DNA from: Conoideocrella luteorostrata
Taxonomy: Eukaryota > Ascomycota > Sordariomycetes > Hypocreales > Clavicipitaceae
DNA: 64,000 nucleotides
Direction: 5' to 3'
NCBI GenBank assembly: GCA_032433595.1
Contig: JASWJB010000179.1
Coordinates: 1 to 64,000, forward strand
Below, in pieces: positions 9,709 through 22,144 of this stretch; position 1 is the first letter of the stretch; each line of letters starts with the position of its first letter. Below the pieces are notes generated by a model. That model was not told the origin of the DNA. It searched no databases and saw nothing but the letters and a program-made list of their open reading frames with translations. The translations under genes and the position numbers were made by a program.

Positions 9709-12700
9709 CTCCTCTTTTTTTTTTCCTTTTCACAATATAGCGGAAATGCTCAGATAGATGCCTGGAGTCTAGATAGCTGGTGTTTGTCGCTAAATGTTTC
9801 AGTGTATGATGGCGCATCCAATTTCCCTCGGACCTTTGAGAGAAGGAATTGGTCCTATACTTATATACCCTAACCAAACCGGAACGGCTTTGCCGTCATC
9901 GCTGTCACTCGCGCTGCGTATGCCCGTCTGCCATCCCAAGTAGTTCCCAGTTGTGGTCAGGGAGGGTTCTTAGAAGATGCCAATAGGTGGCCAGTGACCT
10001 GAACACCAAGCCTAACTGGCCTCTAGTTTCTGCCATGTTCAGCGATGAGCAGCCATATCCGTGTGGCTTGGGGTCTCGTGGCTTGTGCTTCTTGGCTTCT
10101 CATCGTGGATTTGGTCACGTATTCATCGTATTTGTGCAACCCGAGTCTGACGAGCCGTTTCAGTGGGGCTCGGAAGGTATCGCTTGGCTTATCGTCGGTT
10201 GCCTAATGTGGCAGGGTGGTTACTTATATTCATTTAGTCATTCGTATGTTACGCTTAATAAGGGCTACTCTGTATCCTAGGTTAAGCTTGCGTCCCTTTC
10301 TTCAAATCACGATGAGCGGCGGTTTGCTGGGCGGATAGGACATGATTTTAGCAAGTGGCAGTCCGCGCACCTTGTTTGCCGATATTCGCTCTAAAACCAT
10401 ACAAAAAGATCCTTTTTCCTTGCTGAATGCAAGCATTGTCGTCAGGTCACTCATATTCAAGGACATGCTCCGTAGACTTCAGTCACCTACAAGATCGGAG
10501 TTAGCCGCGAAGGCAGGAGCCCACCTTACAACAACAAGGATTGCTGCAAAACACATCCCAAAGTGTCGCGCATCAGCCCGAAGCACATCCAAGAGCAACG
10601 TGGCAGTGACCGGGGCGGATTTCGGTACGTTGCGGTCATGTCAACGAGTAAACAAAATTTTCACACTAGATGAAGCCGTTGCAGCAAGCTTCGGATAGCA
10701 CGAGTTCTCTACAAAGCATACGATGCAGAAGCGCGCTCACTCGTCATGATCAAATGATCACTGACAGCACTTGTTCGCGTGCCGGTCCGTCTCCCGCTTG
10801 ACGTTTTTCGCCACTCATGCTTTTGCAGGGCTTCCTTTTCTGATGTTCGTAATCGCATTCGAAACTTATTACAAATATATCAGAGCGCTAAAGAAGCTAG
10901 GATGTGCAGGTGTCTGGGGTGGTTGAACTATTGGGCTCGAGGCTCCTTCAAACGGCACGGCAACTGACAGAGATGCAAACCCAGTTTGGTGGTTTTGTGA
11001 TGGTGTATTCGGTGTGTCCAGCCCGTCTTGGCTGTGTTACCGAAGATAATATACCACGACTCCGCTTCATAGTACCTCACTTCAGCCGAATCATTGTAAG
11101 GAGCGACGGTTCCCAAACATGCTAGCCAATGTCACCGCTAGTCTGCTAAGTGTGACGAGGCTGCTATCTTCCGGAAATCTATTAAGAAACGACTGACTCC
11201 TAGATAGCATGTACCATGATTCCTTGCCGTTGAGTGCGTCGTTGACTTTCTGCCTAACGGTTAACCGAGGGCATCAGGACTACGGATTGATGACCGCAGC
11301 CTCATTTTTTGCCACTGTCAATCAAGAAGCACATTACAGTCGTTGCGTTGCTCACCGACTTTTCTGAAAGGCCAAAAGACTTATACCACCACTCAGTTAA
11401 TCATAATAAATCCCTTGCAGTCTGACTGCATATCTGGCTGTGCCTGTTCGACAGCAGAGTGCCAAGGTTGGAATTGGGATGTGGCCGGACGGGAAACTGA
11501 CCAACAGGCTCTGCTCTGGTCACGGCCATGTTACATCGTGCTACAGCTGCCTCCGCCTCTCACCAAACCTCGTATCCCAGCCTAATATCCGTTCAAGGGA
11601 ATGTACCTCGCCCTCGGTGAGAATGTCATGGGCAAGAGTCAGCTAGGGTGGCGATGGAAAGACGAGACTAAGCCATCACAAACAGAGCTTGTGATGGATA
11701 CTCCGCCGCTACCTTCCATCGAAAGGTGAAACAAAGGCATCTCGTCCCTACATGAACCAGTTGATGTATGAGCTGCCCTGTCAGGTCGTACAGGCAGACG
11801 TACATGCGCCAGGCCGAATTTCAGGCCTGTAAATGCGGGGTGCGGAGCATTGTAGTTGCTGTGTCGGCAATTTTCGAGCATACCTGTGCGCTGAAACTAC
11901 GACTACTTATGTACCTAGGCACGGTACTAGGATGTACAACTACTTACGCATGCATCGCGCATCTTGGTGGTGCGCGGGAGTCTGGTGTGCGAATCCAAGG
12001 CGCAGGTGTGCTGGGGCGTGTGTGCCAGTGAGCGAGAACCAGCCCGATGGTAGAGGCCCAATATTGAGAGCCTGGCCGAGTATCCAAAAGCAGAAGACGG
12101 CTTTGCTGGTTTCCGGCTAATGGATGAGAATGATACTGGACGCCCTGGCGGAGTCTGACTAGACTGGGATGTACAGAACTGCGTAACATACGTCGCGTCT
12201 GGTCTGGCCTGGCGAGCAACCTGAGCCTCGAGCTCAAATTAGGCTTCCAATGCTGCGGCGCTCCTTCCTTGTAGTTCGTCGACGACAGACACATAGACAA
12301 ACTGACAGTGTTGGCACCTAGACCGACAGACAGACTCACTTACTAATGTTTGATTAATCTTGGCTTCAGTATGAATATTGTCTCAGAATCTAAGCAAATT
12401 TTGAACTTGTTTCATTTATTTTCTTAAAGTAACATTCATAAGCTTGAGACTGGCCGGCATGCACATCACAGTAGCTCGTTGGTCATGACTTCTGGGCCAG
12501 CGTCCAGCTCGCCTTCCCGTCGTTTTCATATGATATGACCGCGTCGAGTCTCCCGCCTTGGGATAATACCCATATGCACCGCCACCGATTTGTGACAAGT
12601 GATCTGATCTCTGTCCTGGCATGGAAAGCCTTGTCGGTGTGAAAGGAGTCCGTTCACGCATTGGGCCTCATTTATCCGGGTCCCTGCCATGCTTGAACCG

Positions 12701-13202
12701 CATCGCCAACGCGTCACCTTCGACAGGTTGCATGCATCTGCAGGCGTGACAGCACTAGTCCAGGACATTACCAGCTGGCTGTCACTGCAGCATGCAATGC
12801 CAGAATGACGAGCGACAGCCAACGTGCACGACCGAGAACACATGTTGGCTGAGCTCCATGCTGGTACTTTACCGACAAGGCCAGACCAAGCCGGCATTCG
12901 CTGGACTTACATAGTCCATTCCGTCAGGACCTCATGTGTCTACTAAAGGACGGGGGTACCGGACCGACTATGTCATTGGGATTTGCTACCCTCGCTGCCC
13001 AAACCATCCCACACACATGGCTGTGAATTAATCACTAATAAAGTACATATAGCGCCCAGAAAGTGTCGCCACCCACCTTCACCTTGCATGTTATCTTTAC
13101 TGGTCGTTTCTATCCACATTTGCACCGCAGTTTTTCTGCTCCTGAAAGCGTTATCAAAACCGCCCATCTTCGTTCGCAACACCCACTGCTTCCATTGTGG
13201 CT
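9709..13202. other. Gene-poor interval
   Basis: About 3.5 kb with no supported gene on either strand. The longest open frames (118 codons at 10342-10698, 131 codons on the minus strand at 11944-12339) show no recognisable motif and no convincing splice extension. No tRNA cloverleaf was found by eye. It may contain degraded repeat DNA or the long promoter of the transcription factor that follows. Confidence 0.55.
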
Positions 13203-15447
13203 ATGGATCCCGAAGACGGTGCTACGACGGGGATTATGACAGGGTTCGAAGAGGAGAATACTTTTAAAAATGCTGACGTCGCTGATGTTGGGACACAATA
13301 TGCACAAGATCATGACGAAGGAGCCGGTTTCGAACTACAAGATGAATTGTAAGTGATTTGGTGGTCAGCGTTCGGCTTGTAGCTTACTAGCTCTAATATT
13401 GAATAGATCGAATGAAATTCCTCAACCTGGCTCTTCCTTAACCGACCACCGTCTGCTTTGGGCTCAATGGGTTGTGGAGAACACAGATGCGGTTTTCCAA
13501 AACTCCAACAACACGCGGTCTTCGACTCATGAAAACGATACGAATGCATCTCTTATTGGCTACCAACACTATTGGCAGTCGGCATCTCCTGCACGAGTGC
13601 GTGAAACCAGTGAGCTTAGTTTTTCGACTCAGCCTGACTCAGCTGCATTCGCGCATAGAGGCGCCTTTCCCCGAAGTTCTCTCCCGAGAAATGATGCCGC
13701 ACCTTTTCAAGAAGATAATCGTTGGCTCAATACTCCGACCGAGCTGCAGCCTGGTTTCGTCCATGAGCATCCGAGTTCATTCGTTCCCCTGAATGCCGCT
13801 ACGCCTGGAACTAGACTTACGTTGCCGTGTATTACTGTGTCCCCTTCTCCAATGTCTTTACACTACCCTGCTGTAAATATGCTGTCTGGCATGCCTTATT
13901 ATTCCGCGCGTACACCTCAGCAAAGTGCTGGTGGGCTTGTGATGCAGCCATCTTATGATCAATTCCTCGATAATTCTGCTGGTGCCTATACAGCCACGTC
14001 TCAATCTGCACTCTCTGATGAAGCTTATACATATCTCAGTGAGGTTTGCGGCTCTCAGGCTGAGCTGCAATCAAACACCAACCTAACATCTCATGCTACA
14101 TCTTCTCCGTGGACGCCAAGTGTACGGAGTGTATCGATGGCAGGGCCTTCGCAGGGGGGACCATTACCATTAGCCCGTTCAGCATCGTCTCGAACAGCGC
14201 ACAGTCAAGTGACGACTGAAGGCTCATTGGCTAGCACGTCCAGGAGACGAGGCAGAGGGCGAACCGGCCCACTAACTCCGGACGCAAATAGGAGGGCACA
14301 ACGTATAAGAATCGGAAAAGATGTGTGCTGTCTTTGCAAACTGCACAAGGTGACGGTGAGTAATGAAGTTCGCATCCACAAAGTGTCTAACTTACTAGCC
14401 TATTCTGCAGTGTCAAAGAGCAAGAGAAAATGAAAACCCGCATTGTGGAAGATGCCAAAAAAAGGGACGAATTTGCGTAAAGCATTATTTCTGGCACGCA
14501 ATCAGCGCAAACAATAGGACTAAAGATCACCACTCTGGTATGGCAAGTAATCTCTGTATTTCCGGGCAGGAGCCTATACTTATCATGGCGCAGGTCAATA
14601 TCGGATGAACTGCGCTACAGTAACCCCCCTACTTCTCTCCGAAACGGTTTCGTTCCGCTCAGACTCGCAACTCATAGAATCCTACATGCATCGTTTCAAC
14701 ATCGTCATAGGATCCACCAACGAAAGTGCGTCGGTCATTTTGAACCTTTCGGCCTGTCACCGGCATTGGCAAAACTGGCGATCCCTTATTCGCGATGACT
14801 CTTGTGCTATGGACGTATTTATAACTAATAAGCACACACATGACGACGCGATATATAACGATCTTCTAAAAATGCCACAATGCGACTTGGAAAAGCCCAT
14901 CGAGGCATTTCTTCAGCTGGATAGCATGTCGAACCAACTCGCCTTCAGCTTGGTCCCAAAGCACGGGAACTGGCAATGGCCAACAACCGGGGGATGGCTC
15001 GATCTACAAAACAATAGACTGTACCTAATTGCACTGGCCGTATTTCAGCGTACTCTACATCACTTGGAGCTTAGAGCCTATCGTCAACTCGAACTCGACT
15101 TAACACGCAAAAAAGACGCACACGGGGAGATAATAGCAATAAATCAAGACTCCGAGACGGTGAATTCGTTTGGAAGAGTGCTGCTTTCGCTTCGCCGGAG
15201 ATTGCGCATTTGGAAACAAGCTCCACCTGAACATCGGTGTCCTGATCAGGAGGAGTACATGGAAGATTTTTGTTACCAATTGTTTTGTCAATTTTGCCAA
15301 CGTCAGAAGCATATGGAACGAAGCGGAGTAGATATAATGCAGCACATATTTTACCCTAGTATCGAACAGCGGCATGAATACATTCCGACAGATGAGGGCA
15401 GAAATGAATTCGCCACGTGGATGTGGGACAGGGGTAACGGGCTGTGA
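13203..15447 (+). CDS. Zn2Cys6 transcription factor with central zinc cluster
   Basis: Four exons (13203-13348, 13407-14355, 14411-14537, 14594-15447) encode 691 residues. The binuclear cluster is C-x2-C-x6-C-x10-C-x2-C-x6-C at residues 356-387. An intron splits it immediately before the third cysteine, and splicing exactly completes the spacing. A basic, Arg-rich stretch (STSRRRGRGRTGPLTPD, then NRRAQRIRIGK) precedes it. The first 340 residues are Ser/Thr/Pro/Gln-rich and low in hydrophobic structure, like an activation or regulatory region. After the cluster comes a helical region of about 280 residues. Most fungal Zn2Cys6 factors carry the cluster near the N-terminus, so this belongs to the minority class with a long leading segment. 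Target genes are unknown and no co-regulated cluster is evident next to it. Confidence 0.85.
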
Positions 15448-16176
15448 TGCAGAGGCGTGCAACTGTCGGATGGCGACAATACAACAGTTTCAAGTTTTCA
15501 AAGTTAGGGAGCACCGGCTTCTGTCTATGGCGTACGGGGTTTGTTTATGCGCTCACCACTAGTTCTCGTCTTCGATAGGCAAGTGAATTATGTTTCTTGA
15601 ATGGTTTCACTATGTATCGTTCACAGTACGTTATGGTAACAAATACTACGCGGAAGATTGATCCAGGATGCTCAAGCGGAATTTTTTGATTGATCCATGG
15701 CGGTTCGCAAAATATACTCATTCTTGGCAGTAGTCCCAATACAAACACCAAGAGCACCGTTGACCAAATAAAACATAAAAGCGGCCAGATATCTTTTCCT
15801 TTCAGATGCCACCTCGGATTGGGTATGTCCCCAATGTGGTCGCTGATGCCGCATTTCCATTCCGCCATAAACACAACAAACGTACATCAATAAATGCTAA
15901 TCGAATAGCGTAGTAGTCGCACAAGTGCGTGCAGTACTCATCTCCGACTCAAACCTGTCGTCAAGTTTCTCATTCTTCGTTGTTCAACTCCCTCGACTCC
16001 TCATATGCTTCCGTCGTGATTGATATGGAAGTTTCGCACACCCTCAAATACCGCTGAAAATATGAAGGACTCCATCGTTTTGATATTTGCCCCAAACGCA
16101 GTATTCCCCTCGCCAAATTTACTCTTTTTTTTTTTGGTCATATTTGTTTTCGTAGTCGCTCTAGTCAATTCACAAC
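15448..16176. other. Convergent intergenic region
   Basis: Shared 3' side of the zinc-cluster factor (+) and ISU1 (-). Nothing beyond probable UTRs is seen; a poly-T tract lies near 16125. Confidence 0.6.
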
Positions 16177-17029
16177 CTAGACAGCGCCTTGCTGCATAGT
16201 CTCACGAATCGTCTTGGCAGTACCAGCGAGATCAGTAATCTTGGCCTTGGGGTTCTTGACGTGGTAGTCGGCGATGGCCGCCTTGATAGCATCTTCGGCG
16301 AGCATAGAGCAGTGAACTGTAACATATGAGAGGTATGAACCACAATAAAAGTAACGGGGTAGGGTATTGGAACGTACGCTTGACGGGAGGCAGGCAGAGT
16401 TCCTTGGAAATGTCGACATTGCGGATCTTGGAAGCATCCTCCACTATTTGCAGTTAGCAAGCTGAAAATACTCGAGGATGCAAGTATTGCGCGCCGGCCC
16501 CAATGGCGCAATGAATAATTGCTAAAAGTTAAAAGAGAAACGAAGGATAGTTCTGGGAGAGATATGGGGGTAAACTCACGTCGCATGCCCTTGACCAGCT
16601 CTGTCAAATAACTCGAGCTCGCAATCGCAGAACCGCATCCAAATGTCTTGAACTTGGCATCAGTGATCGTCCCCGTCGACTCGTCCACCCGAATCTGCAA
16701 CTTCATGACGTCGCCGCAGGCGGGAGCGCCGACCAGTCCAGTGCCGACAGTGGGATCCTTCTTGTCCATGGAGCCAGGATTTCGGGGTCGGCTGTAGTGG
16801 TCGAGCAGTGCAAATGAACATGTTAGCTCAGCCCGTCCACGTCGCAAAAAGAGAACATTCACGACTGAAAGCACCACATTGACATGTGTGCAGTGTGGCG
16901 ACATCAGCAGAAGCACTTATCTTTATCGTGGTAGAACCTCCGACCGGCCAGCTGGGGAGCAATAGCTGTGGCTGTGATGGGCGACGGCATCGCCCGAATG
17001 GTACGGAACGGCGCTCTTAATGAGAACAT
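16177..17029 (-). CDS. ISU1: Mitochondrial iron-sulfur cluster scaffold Isu1
   Basis: IscU-type scaffold on which Nfs1 and frataxin assemble [2Fe-2S] clusters in the mitochondrial matrix. Four exons (17029-16921, 16807-16580, 16443-16378, 16316-16177) encode 180 residues. All three ligand cysteines are present: GAPACGDVMKL, FKTFGCGSAIASSS and PPVKLHCSMLAEDA. The Hsc70-binding LPPVK motif is intact. The leader MFSLRAPFRTIRAMPS is a classic basic mitochondrial presequence. The first intron gives the conserved RRFYHDKVLDHYSRPRN only if spliced with AT...AC borders, described separately. The other two introns are GT-AG, and their junctions restore GMRLEDASKIRN and VKLHCSM. A CCAATCAG box lies about 380 bases upstream of the ATG. 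Confidence 0.95.
16808..16920 (-). other. Probable AT-AC intron of ISU1
   Basis: On the minus strand the 113-base intron starts ATAAGT and ends TTTGCAC. A GCTAAC branch-like site lies about 15 bases before its end. Joining ...GATAAAG to TGCTCGACC gives H-D-K-V-L-D-H-Y, matching the strongly conserved Isu/IscU start. The only usable GT donor (GTGCTT) with either available AG acceptor puts a stop in the message. The ATAAGT donor matches AT-AC introns removed by the major (U2) spliceosome rather than the U12 type. Confidence 0.82.
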
Positions 17030-18712
17030 TTTGATGTGTGAGTGTATGCGTGAGCTGTGTTCGACTTGAGCGTTGAGCGCTGGAAGGCGAGTTTCGTGGT
17101 GTATAGAGTTGTGTGATGGAAAGGAAAGGAAGGTAGGCAGGAGAGGGAATCAAGGTTGACAAATGGGATGAAATCGGAGATTGATGAGAAAGGGTGGTGG
17201 TGGCGACGCCCGGGTTCAGAGGTCCGCGGAGGAAGATTGCACACTGCTCGTTGGAGGAGGAGGAGACGGTGGATTTGGATTGTGGATTGTGGATCGCGGA
17301 TTAACTAACTAGTGAAAGCACAAGCCAGGCCAGCACTGCAGACACTGCGAGATTGATAAAAAAAAAAACGCCGAGCATGTCCGGACATCGGCTTTAGCAC
17401 AGCCTCGGGCCAATCAGAAGCCGAGGAAAACTAAAAAGCCGCTCCAGAGGGGAAGCGTTTTCTGAGTCTTGTGTCATGATGATTTCACCGTGGCTCGGAA
17501 AACAGTGCGGAGATGGCCAACGCTCACGCATGTCATGTCCCAGTCCCAGTTATCTGCACAGAGCACTCCGTAACTTGCTCTATTGCGGTATTCGTATCCC
17601 AACTGTCTACGGAGATAATCAGCTGCGGTTGACAGCCTGCAGTGAGGTGAGTAAGATTTGGTCAGCATGGCGGCGGCCTTCGTATGTACGATAAGTGTCC
17701 GACTCAACCACACAGCACGCTGATGATTATACCTTGCTAGGTTGCCCTGCCGTGTTTTAATTTTGAGCCTGGAGCTGCACCATGCGAGCTGTTTGAAGAG
17801 CGTAGCGACTGCGATTGGGGGGGTCTTTTGCTCCTTGTGAGTATTTGTAATGCGACCGTGACCGGCGATAGTCGGGCCTAACGTGCGGGAGTGCAACATG
17901 CATCACATACTGCGCAAGTATTCTCTTACTGCACATGTGCGTGCCCAAATATCTGCCCGTCGAAGCAGTGCATAGCTTTGGGTTCGAACAAGCTATTTCC
18001 CATGTGCTCCTTAACTCGGAATTGTTTGTCTTGCTACTCCGTAGTTCGCAAGGTAACCTGCCTCTCGCCGCCCCCTGGAGTCACCCAAGCACGACATCAC
18101 GCTATAGTACTCTGTATGTGTGTCCTGCAATACTTCTACTGCAGGTCTCCACACAAAGCTCTCGTTTTTTATTTCATGTCTAGGCATCGAGTGCCAAATC
18201 CCATACTTCGTACCACCCCCGAGCACTAAGCTGCAAAGCCACAATCAAAATCATCAGCCAAAGCATCCTTGCTCAATGCGTACCTCGTACCGTATACCTC
18301 CACAATCGACGCTCGGTAGTGCTCCCGGGGCGTTACAGCGACCCACTGGGCCCCGGGGAGGCTAAGGGGTAACTGGGGCTGGTCGATAGTGCCACATCAC
18401 AATAGCTATTGAGTCTCAGCTTGCTTCGTCGTTCCATTGCTGATTGCCATCTCGCTATACTCTGCCATGCCCACTCGAATTGCCTTTGCCTTGTTCATTC
18501 ATCATCAACAATTGCAGCGGCTGCACGTGAATTGCTGTGCTTCTGTATAACCGCCATCCGCGCTATGTGGTTGTTGTCGCTGTCGTGAGCCAGCTGCAGA
18601 AGCAAACCAATCTGCGACTGCATTCCATAACCAACTACTTGGTGTTTCCCTACCTTTCCATCTCAACGCCTGGGTCATTGTGCCCTCGATCGATCGTGCC
18701 AGCCTATTTGTC
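17030..18712. other. Divergent promoter region, ISU1 / dipeptidyl aminopeptidase
   Basis: About 1.7 kb between two divergently transcribed genes. It contains a CCAATCAG box at 17410-17417, a purine-rich stretch at about 17250-17290 and a TACTCCGTA at 18035-18043. No additional gene is supported. Confidence 0.6.
17410..17417 (+). promoter_or_regulatory. CCAAT box (CCAATCAG) upstream of ISU1
   Basis: GGGCCAATCAGAAG fits the binding preference of the fungal CCAAT-binding (Hap2/3/5-type) complex, which with HapX controls iron-using genes in related fungi. It lies about 380 bases upstream of the ISU1 start codon. A very similar octamer is found upstream of SDH2. Function here is inferred. Confidence 0.5.
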
Positions 18713-21519
18713 ATGGCCCCTTTCACCGACGACCCAGATGGTGCCCAGCCATCGCGATCCTCTCAAGAATCCGTCTCATCCGTCTCCACCACGAGCCTCG
18801 TCTTCGACCGACTGCAAGAAGAAATGGACAGAGATCCATCCGCCCGCAGGAAGAGTACCCGGAATTACCTGCCATCCGCAAAAGATGAGGCCGGCTACGA
18901 AGATTCCGAGACGGGGCCCTTCCTCGGCGAGCCCGGCATACCGCTTCAGCGAAAACCCATGGACAGAAGCCTTCGTCGTATTCTGTTGATCATCGGCGCC
19001 GTCTTCGTGGGGGCCTGGCTCGCAGGATTGGGTGTCTTTGTCATGACCGGCGCCTACAAGCACGCCAGCGACTCTGAGCACGATCCCGATGCTGATTCTC
19101 GAGGTTCCGGGAAAGCAATTACCATGGACCAAGTGTTCGGGGGGTTCTGGTCGGCCAAATCCCATGGAATCAGCTGGATTGCCGATCCAGACGGTGATGA
19201 CGGGCTATTGCTAGAAGTCAGCACCGCTGATGGGTTTCTAGTCGTAGAGGATGTACGTGCCAACAAGGACGGTGCTGCTGCCCACCAAAACTCCAAGCCG
19301 AAGCTTGCCAAGTCGCGGGTCCTCATGAAAGCCCCGTACTTCAAATACAAGGATGCAATCAAGAGACCCGAGTGGTGGGAGCCGAGCCCTGATCTGAAGA
19401 AGGTGTTATTGGCCGTCAATTACCAGAAGAACTGGCGCCACTCCTTTACGGCAACCTACTACATTCTCGATGTCGAATCCGGCAATGCACAGCCTCTGGT
19501 GCCGGATAATGCCAAGGCCAAGGTTCAACTTGCCAACTGGAGTCCCCGAAGCGATGCCGTCTCCTTCACCATGCAGAACAACATCTACATTCGTCGGCTG
19601 ACTGGTGCCAACGACGTGGTGCAAATAACCAAGGACGGAGGGCCAGAGTACTTCTACGGTATCCCCGACTGGGTGTACGAAGAGGAGGTCTTTTCCGGCC
19701 GCTCTGCCACCTGGTGGTCCGACGATGGCAAATATCTTGCGTTTTTGCGAACCAACGAGACTGCCGTCCCAGAGTACGCCATCGAATACTATATCCAGCG
19801 TCCGACAGGCAAGGCGCCCATCAAAGGAGAAGAAGCCTACCCCGACATTCGCAAGATCAAGTACCCAAAACCTGGGGCTCACAACCCCGTTGTCGACGTC
19901 CAATACTACGACGTATCCAAGGGAGACGTATTCTCCGTCCCAGCTACGGACGGCTTCGCTGATGACAACCGCATCATTTCCAACGTCCTCTGGGCCGGAG
20001 AGAAAGTCCTTGTCAAGCAGTCCAACCGCGTGGGCGACTTCCTCAAAGTCATCCTGGTCGACCCAGCCAAGCGCGCAGCTCAGACTGTAAACAGCATCAA
20101 CATTGCCGAAATTGACGGCGGCTGGTTCGAGATCTCCCACACAATGACCTACGTACCCGCCGATCCCAGCAACGGCCGCCCACAAGATGGCTACGTAGAC
20201 ACAGTCATCCACGATGGTTACGACCACATTGGCTACTACACGCCAATCGACAACCCCAAACCAATCATGCTCACCTCCGGTGCCTGGGAAGTAGAAGACG
20301 CCCCTTCAGCAGTCGACTTGAAGAACAACCTCGTCTACTTCGTCGGCACCAAGGAATCATCCATCCAGCGACACGTCTACTCAGTCAAACTCGATGGGTC
20401 AGAGTTGACACCCCTGACAGACATTTCATCAGAGGGATACTTCACTGTATCATTTTCCTCCAACGCCGGCTTCGCACTCGTCTCCTACAAGGGCCCCAAA
20501 GTTCCTTACCAGAAAGTCATTTCCACCCCCTCCACACAAGCCTCCTACGACCGTATCATCGAGGACAACGCCGGCCTAGCCGATAAAGCCAAGAAACACG
20601 AACTCCCCATTCTCAAGTACGGCACCCTCAAACTCGACAACGGCGTCTCCGTAAACTACCTAGAGCGTCGGCCTCGCCACTTCAACCCCAAGAAGAAATA
20701 CCCCGTCCTCTTCCAGCAATACTCCGGCCCGATATCCCAAACGGTCACCAAGAAATTCGCAGTCGACTTTCAATCCTATGTGGCTTCAGCACTAGGTTAC
20801 CTCGTCGTCACTATCGACCCTCGCGGAACAGGCTTCCTCGGACGCCACCACCGCGTCGTCGTCCGATCCCAACTCGGCGTCCTCGAAGCAGAGGACCACA
20901 TCGCCGCCGCGAGACACTACGCCTCCCTTCCCTACGTAGACCCTTCCAGAATCGCCCTCTGGGGATGGTCCTACGGGGGATTCCAGACCCTCAAGACTCT
21001 CGAACAAGATGCCGGTCAGACTTACTCCTACGGTATGGCTGTTGCTCCCGTGACAGATTGGCGCTTCTACGATAGTATCTACACTGAGCGATATATGCGT
21101 CTTCCACAGGATAACGCAGCGGGATACGACTCATCAGCCATTAAGAACGCCACCGCCTTGGGCATGAACAAGCGATTTTTGATCATGCATGGTTCTGCAG
21201 ACGACAACGTACATTTTCAGAACTCGCTGAAGCTTCTGGATTACCTAGACTTGAGCGGTGTAGAGAATTACGATGTGCATGTTTTCCCGGACAGCGACCA
21301 TAGCATCTCGTTTCATGGAGCAAATCGGGCGGTATATGATAGTAAGCTTCTCCACTAATTCCTGAACCCCTTCTACAATTTTTTAAAATTAAAAACCCCC
21401 CCGGCCTCGGCAGGAAGAGATGGCTAACTATGATAGAATTAAATAACTGGCTTATTAATGCGTTCAACGGGGAGTGGCTGAAGATAGCAAACCCAAAGCC
21501 GATTGATACCAAGAGGTGA
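18713..21519 (+). CDS. Vacuolar dipeptidyl aminopeptidase, S9B (DapB/Dap2 type)
   Basis: Serine exopeptidase that removes X-Pro/X-Ala dipeptides, probably at the vacuolar membrane. Two exons (18713-21341, 21437-21519) encode 903 residues. The topology is type II: a Ser-rich cytosolic tail, one transmembrane helix near residues 90-112 ([20 protein letters not shown]), a beta-propeller, and a C-terminal hydrolase. The catalytic triad is visible as Ser753 in GWSYGGF, Asp830 in [10 protein letters not shown] and His863 in [10 protein letters not shown]. The propeller carries the DW-x-YEEEVF motif ([10 protein letters not shown]) used to bind the substrate amino terminus in DPP4-like enzymes. The last exon supplies the conserved [20 protein letters not shown] tail; without it the protein would end prematurely in the intron. 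The membrane anchor separates it from secreted DPP4 paralogs. Confidence 0.95.
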
Positions 21520-22144
21520 TCACCACAAGAAACCTGAAAAGGGTTTGATGGGATTACAAGACCAAATTTGCTGTCATTGTAACGATATTATAGTATTTGA
21601 GTACTGGGGGGCAGCCTTTGTATGTAGCACCACGCTCGAAAAGCGAGCATTTATTTTTGTACCGCAGTATGTACAACTCGCTGGGTCTTTTCATTTAAAG
21701 GCGCATACGTGATATACAGCATTTGATTTCATAGAAACACAAATACGGAATTTAATTACTATCATACAACATACAGTAGCTACTTTAGCTCTCTCTTCCC
21801 CAAATGTCTGGCCAGATAAATTTTGCTTCCAGTCTAGCTGCAGCAAAAGACTATTACTTAACCACGCCAGGTTTGAGGCTGCCGTTCAACCGGTCTCTTT
21901 AAGTGAAGCAAACAAAAGCCAGAATACCTCCCCAAAATACCTGGCGCCGCCACTTTTCTTTCTTCGATTCTAAAATACCACAATGTCATGAGCTCAATGA
22001 TATCCCTGAATCGTCGTCTCCCAGCGGTGTTCCTCTGTGAGCCGAGGTCGCATCTGCTTCCATGTCACGAGGTGTCGTTGGGTAAGCTACTGGCGAGCTG
22101 TGCATGATGCATGCAGGAAACCAGGCCCAGACCGGAACTTGCAT
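21520..22144. other. Convergent intergenic region
   Basis: Lies between the 3' ends of the aminopeptidase (+) and clathrin (-) genes. It is AT-rich UTR-like sequence with no gene seen. Confidence 0.6.

Noticed and set aside
10342..10698. 118-codon plus-strand frame in the gene-poor gap
   Set aside because: No motif, no homolog I recognise and no supporting splice sites.
16861..16920. GT-AG alternative for ISU1 intron 1 (donor GTGCTT)
   Set aside because: Both AG acceptors in the gap (before TCGTGAATG and before CTAACATG) give an in-frame stop and lose the conserved start of the scaffold domain.
17935..18010. Possible tRNA because of GGTTCGAAC near 17989
   Set aside because: The B-box-like string has no matching A box or foldable acceptor stem around it.
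19406..20227. 273-codon minus-strand frame inside the aminopeptidase gene
   Set aside because: Shadow frame of the dipeptidyl aminopeptidase exon with no recognisable protein motif.
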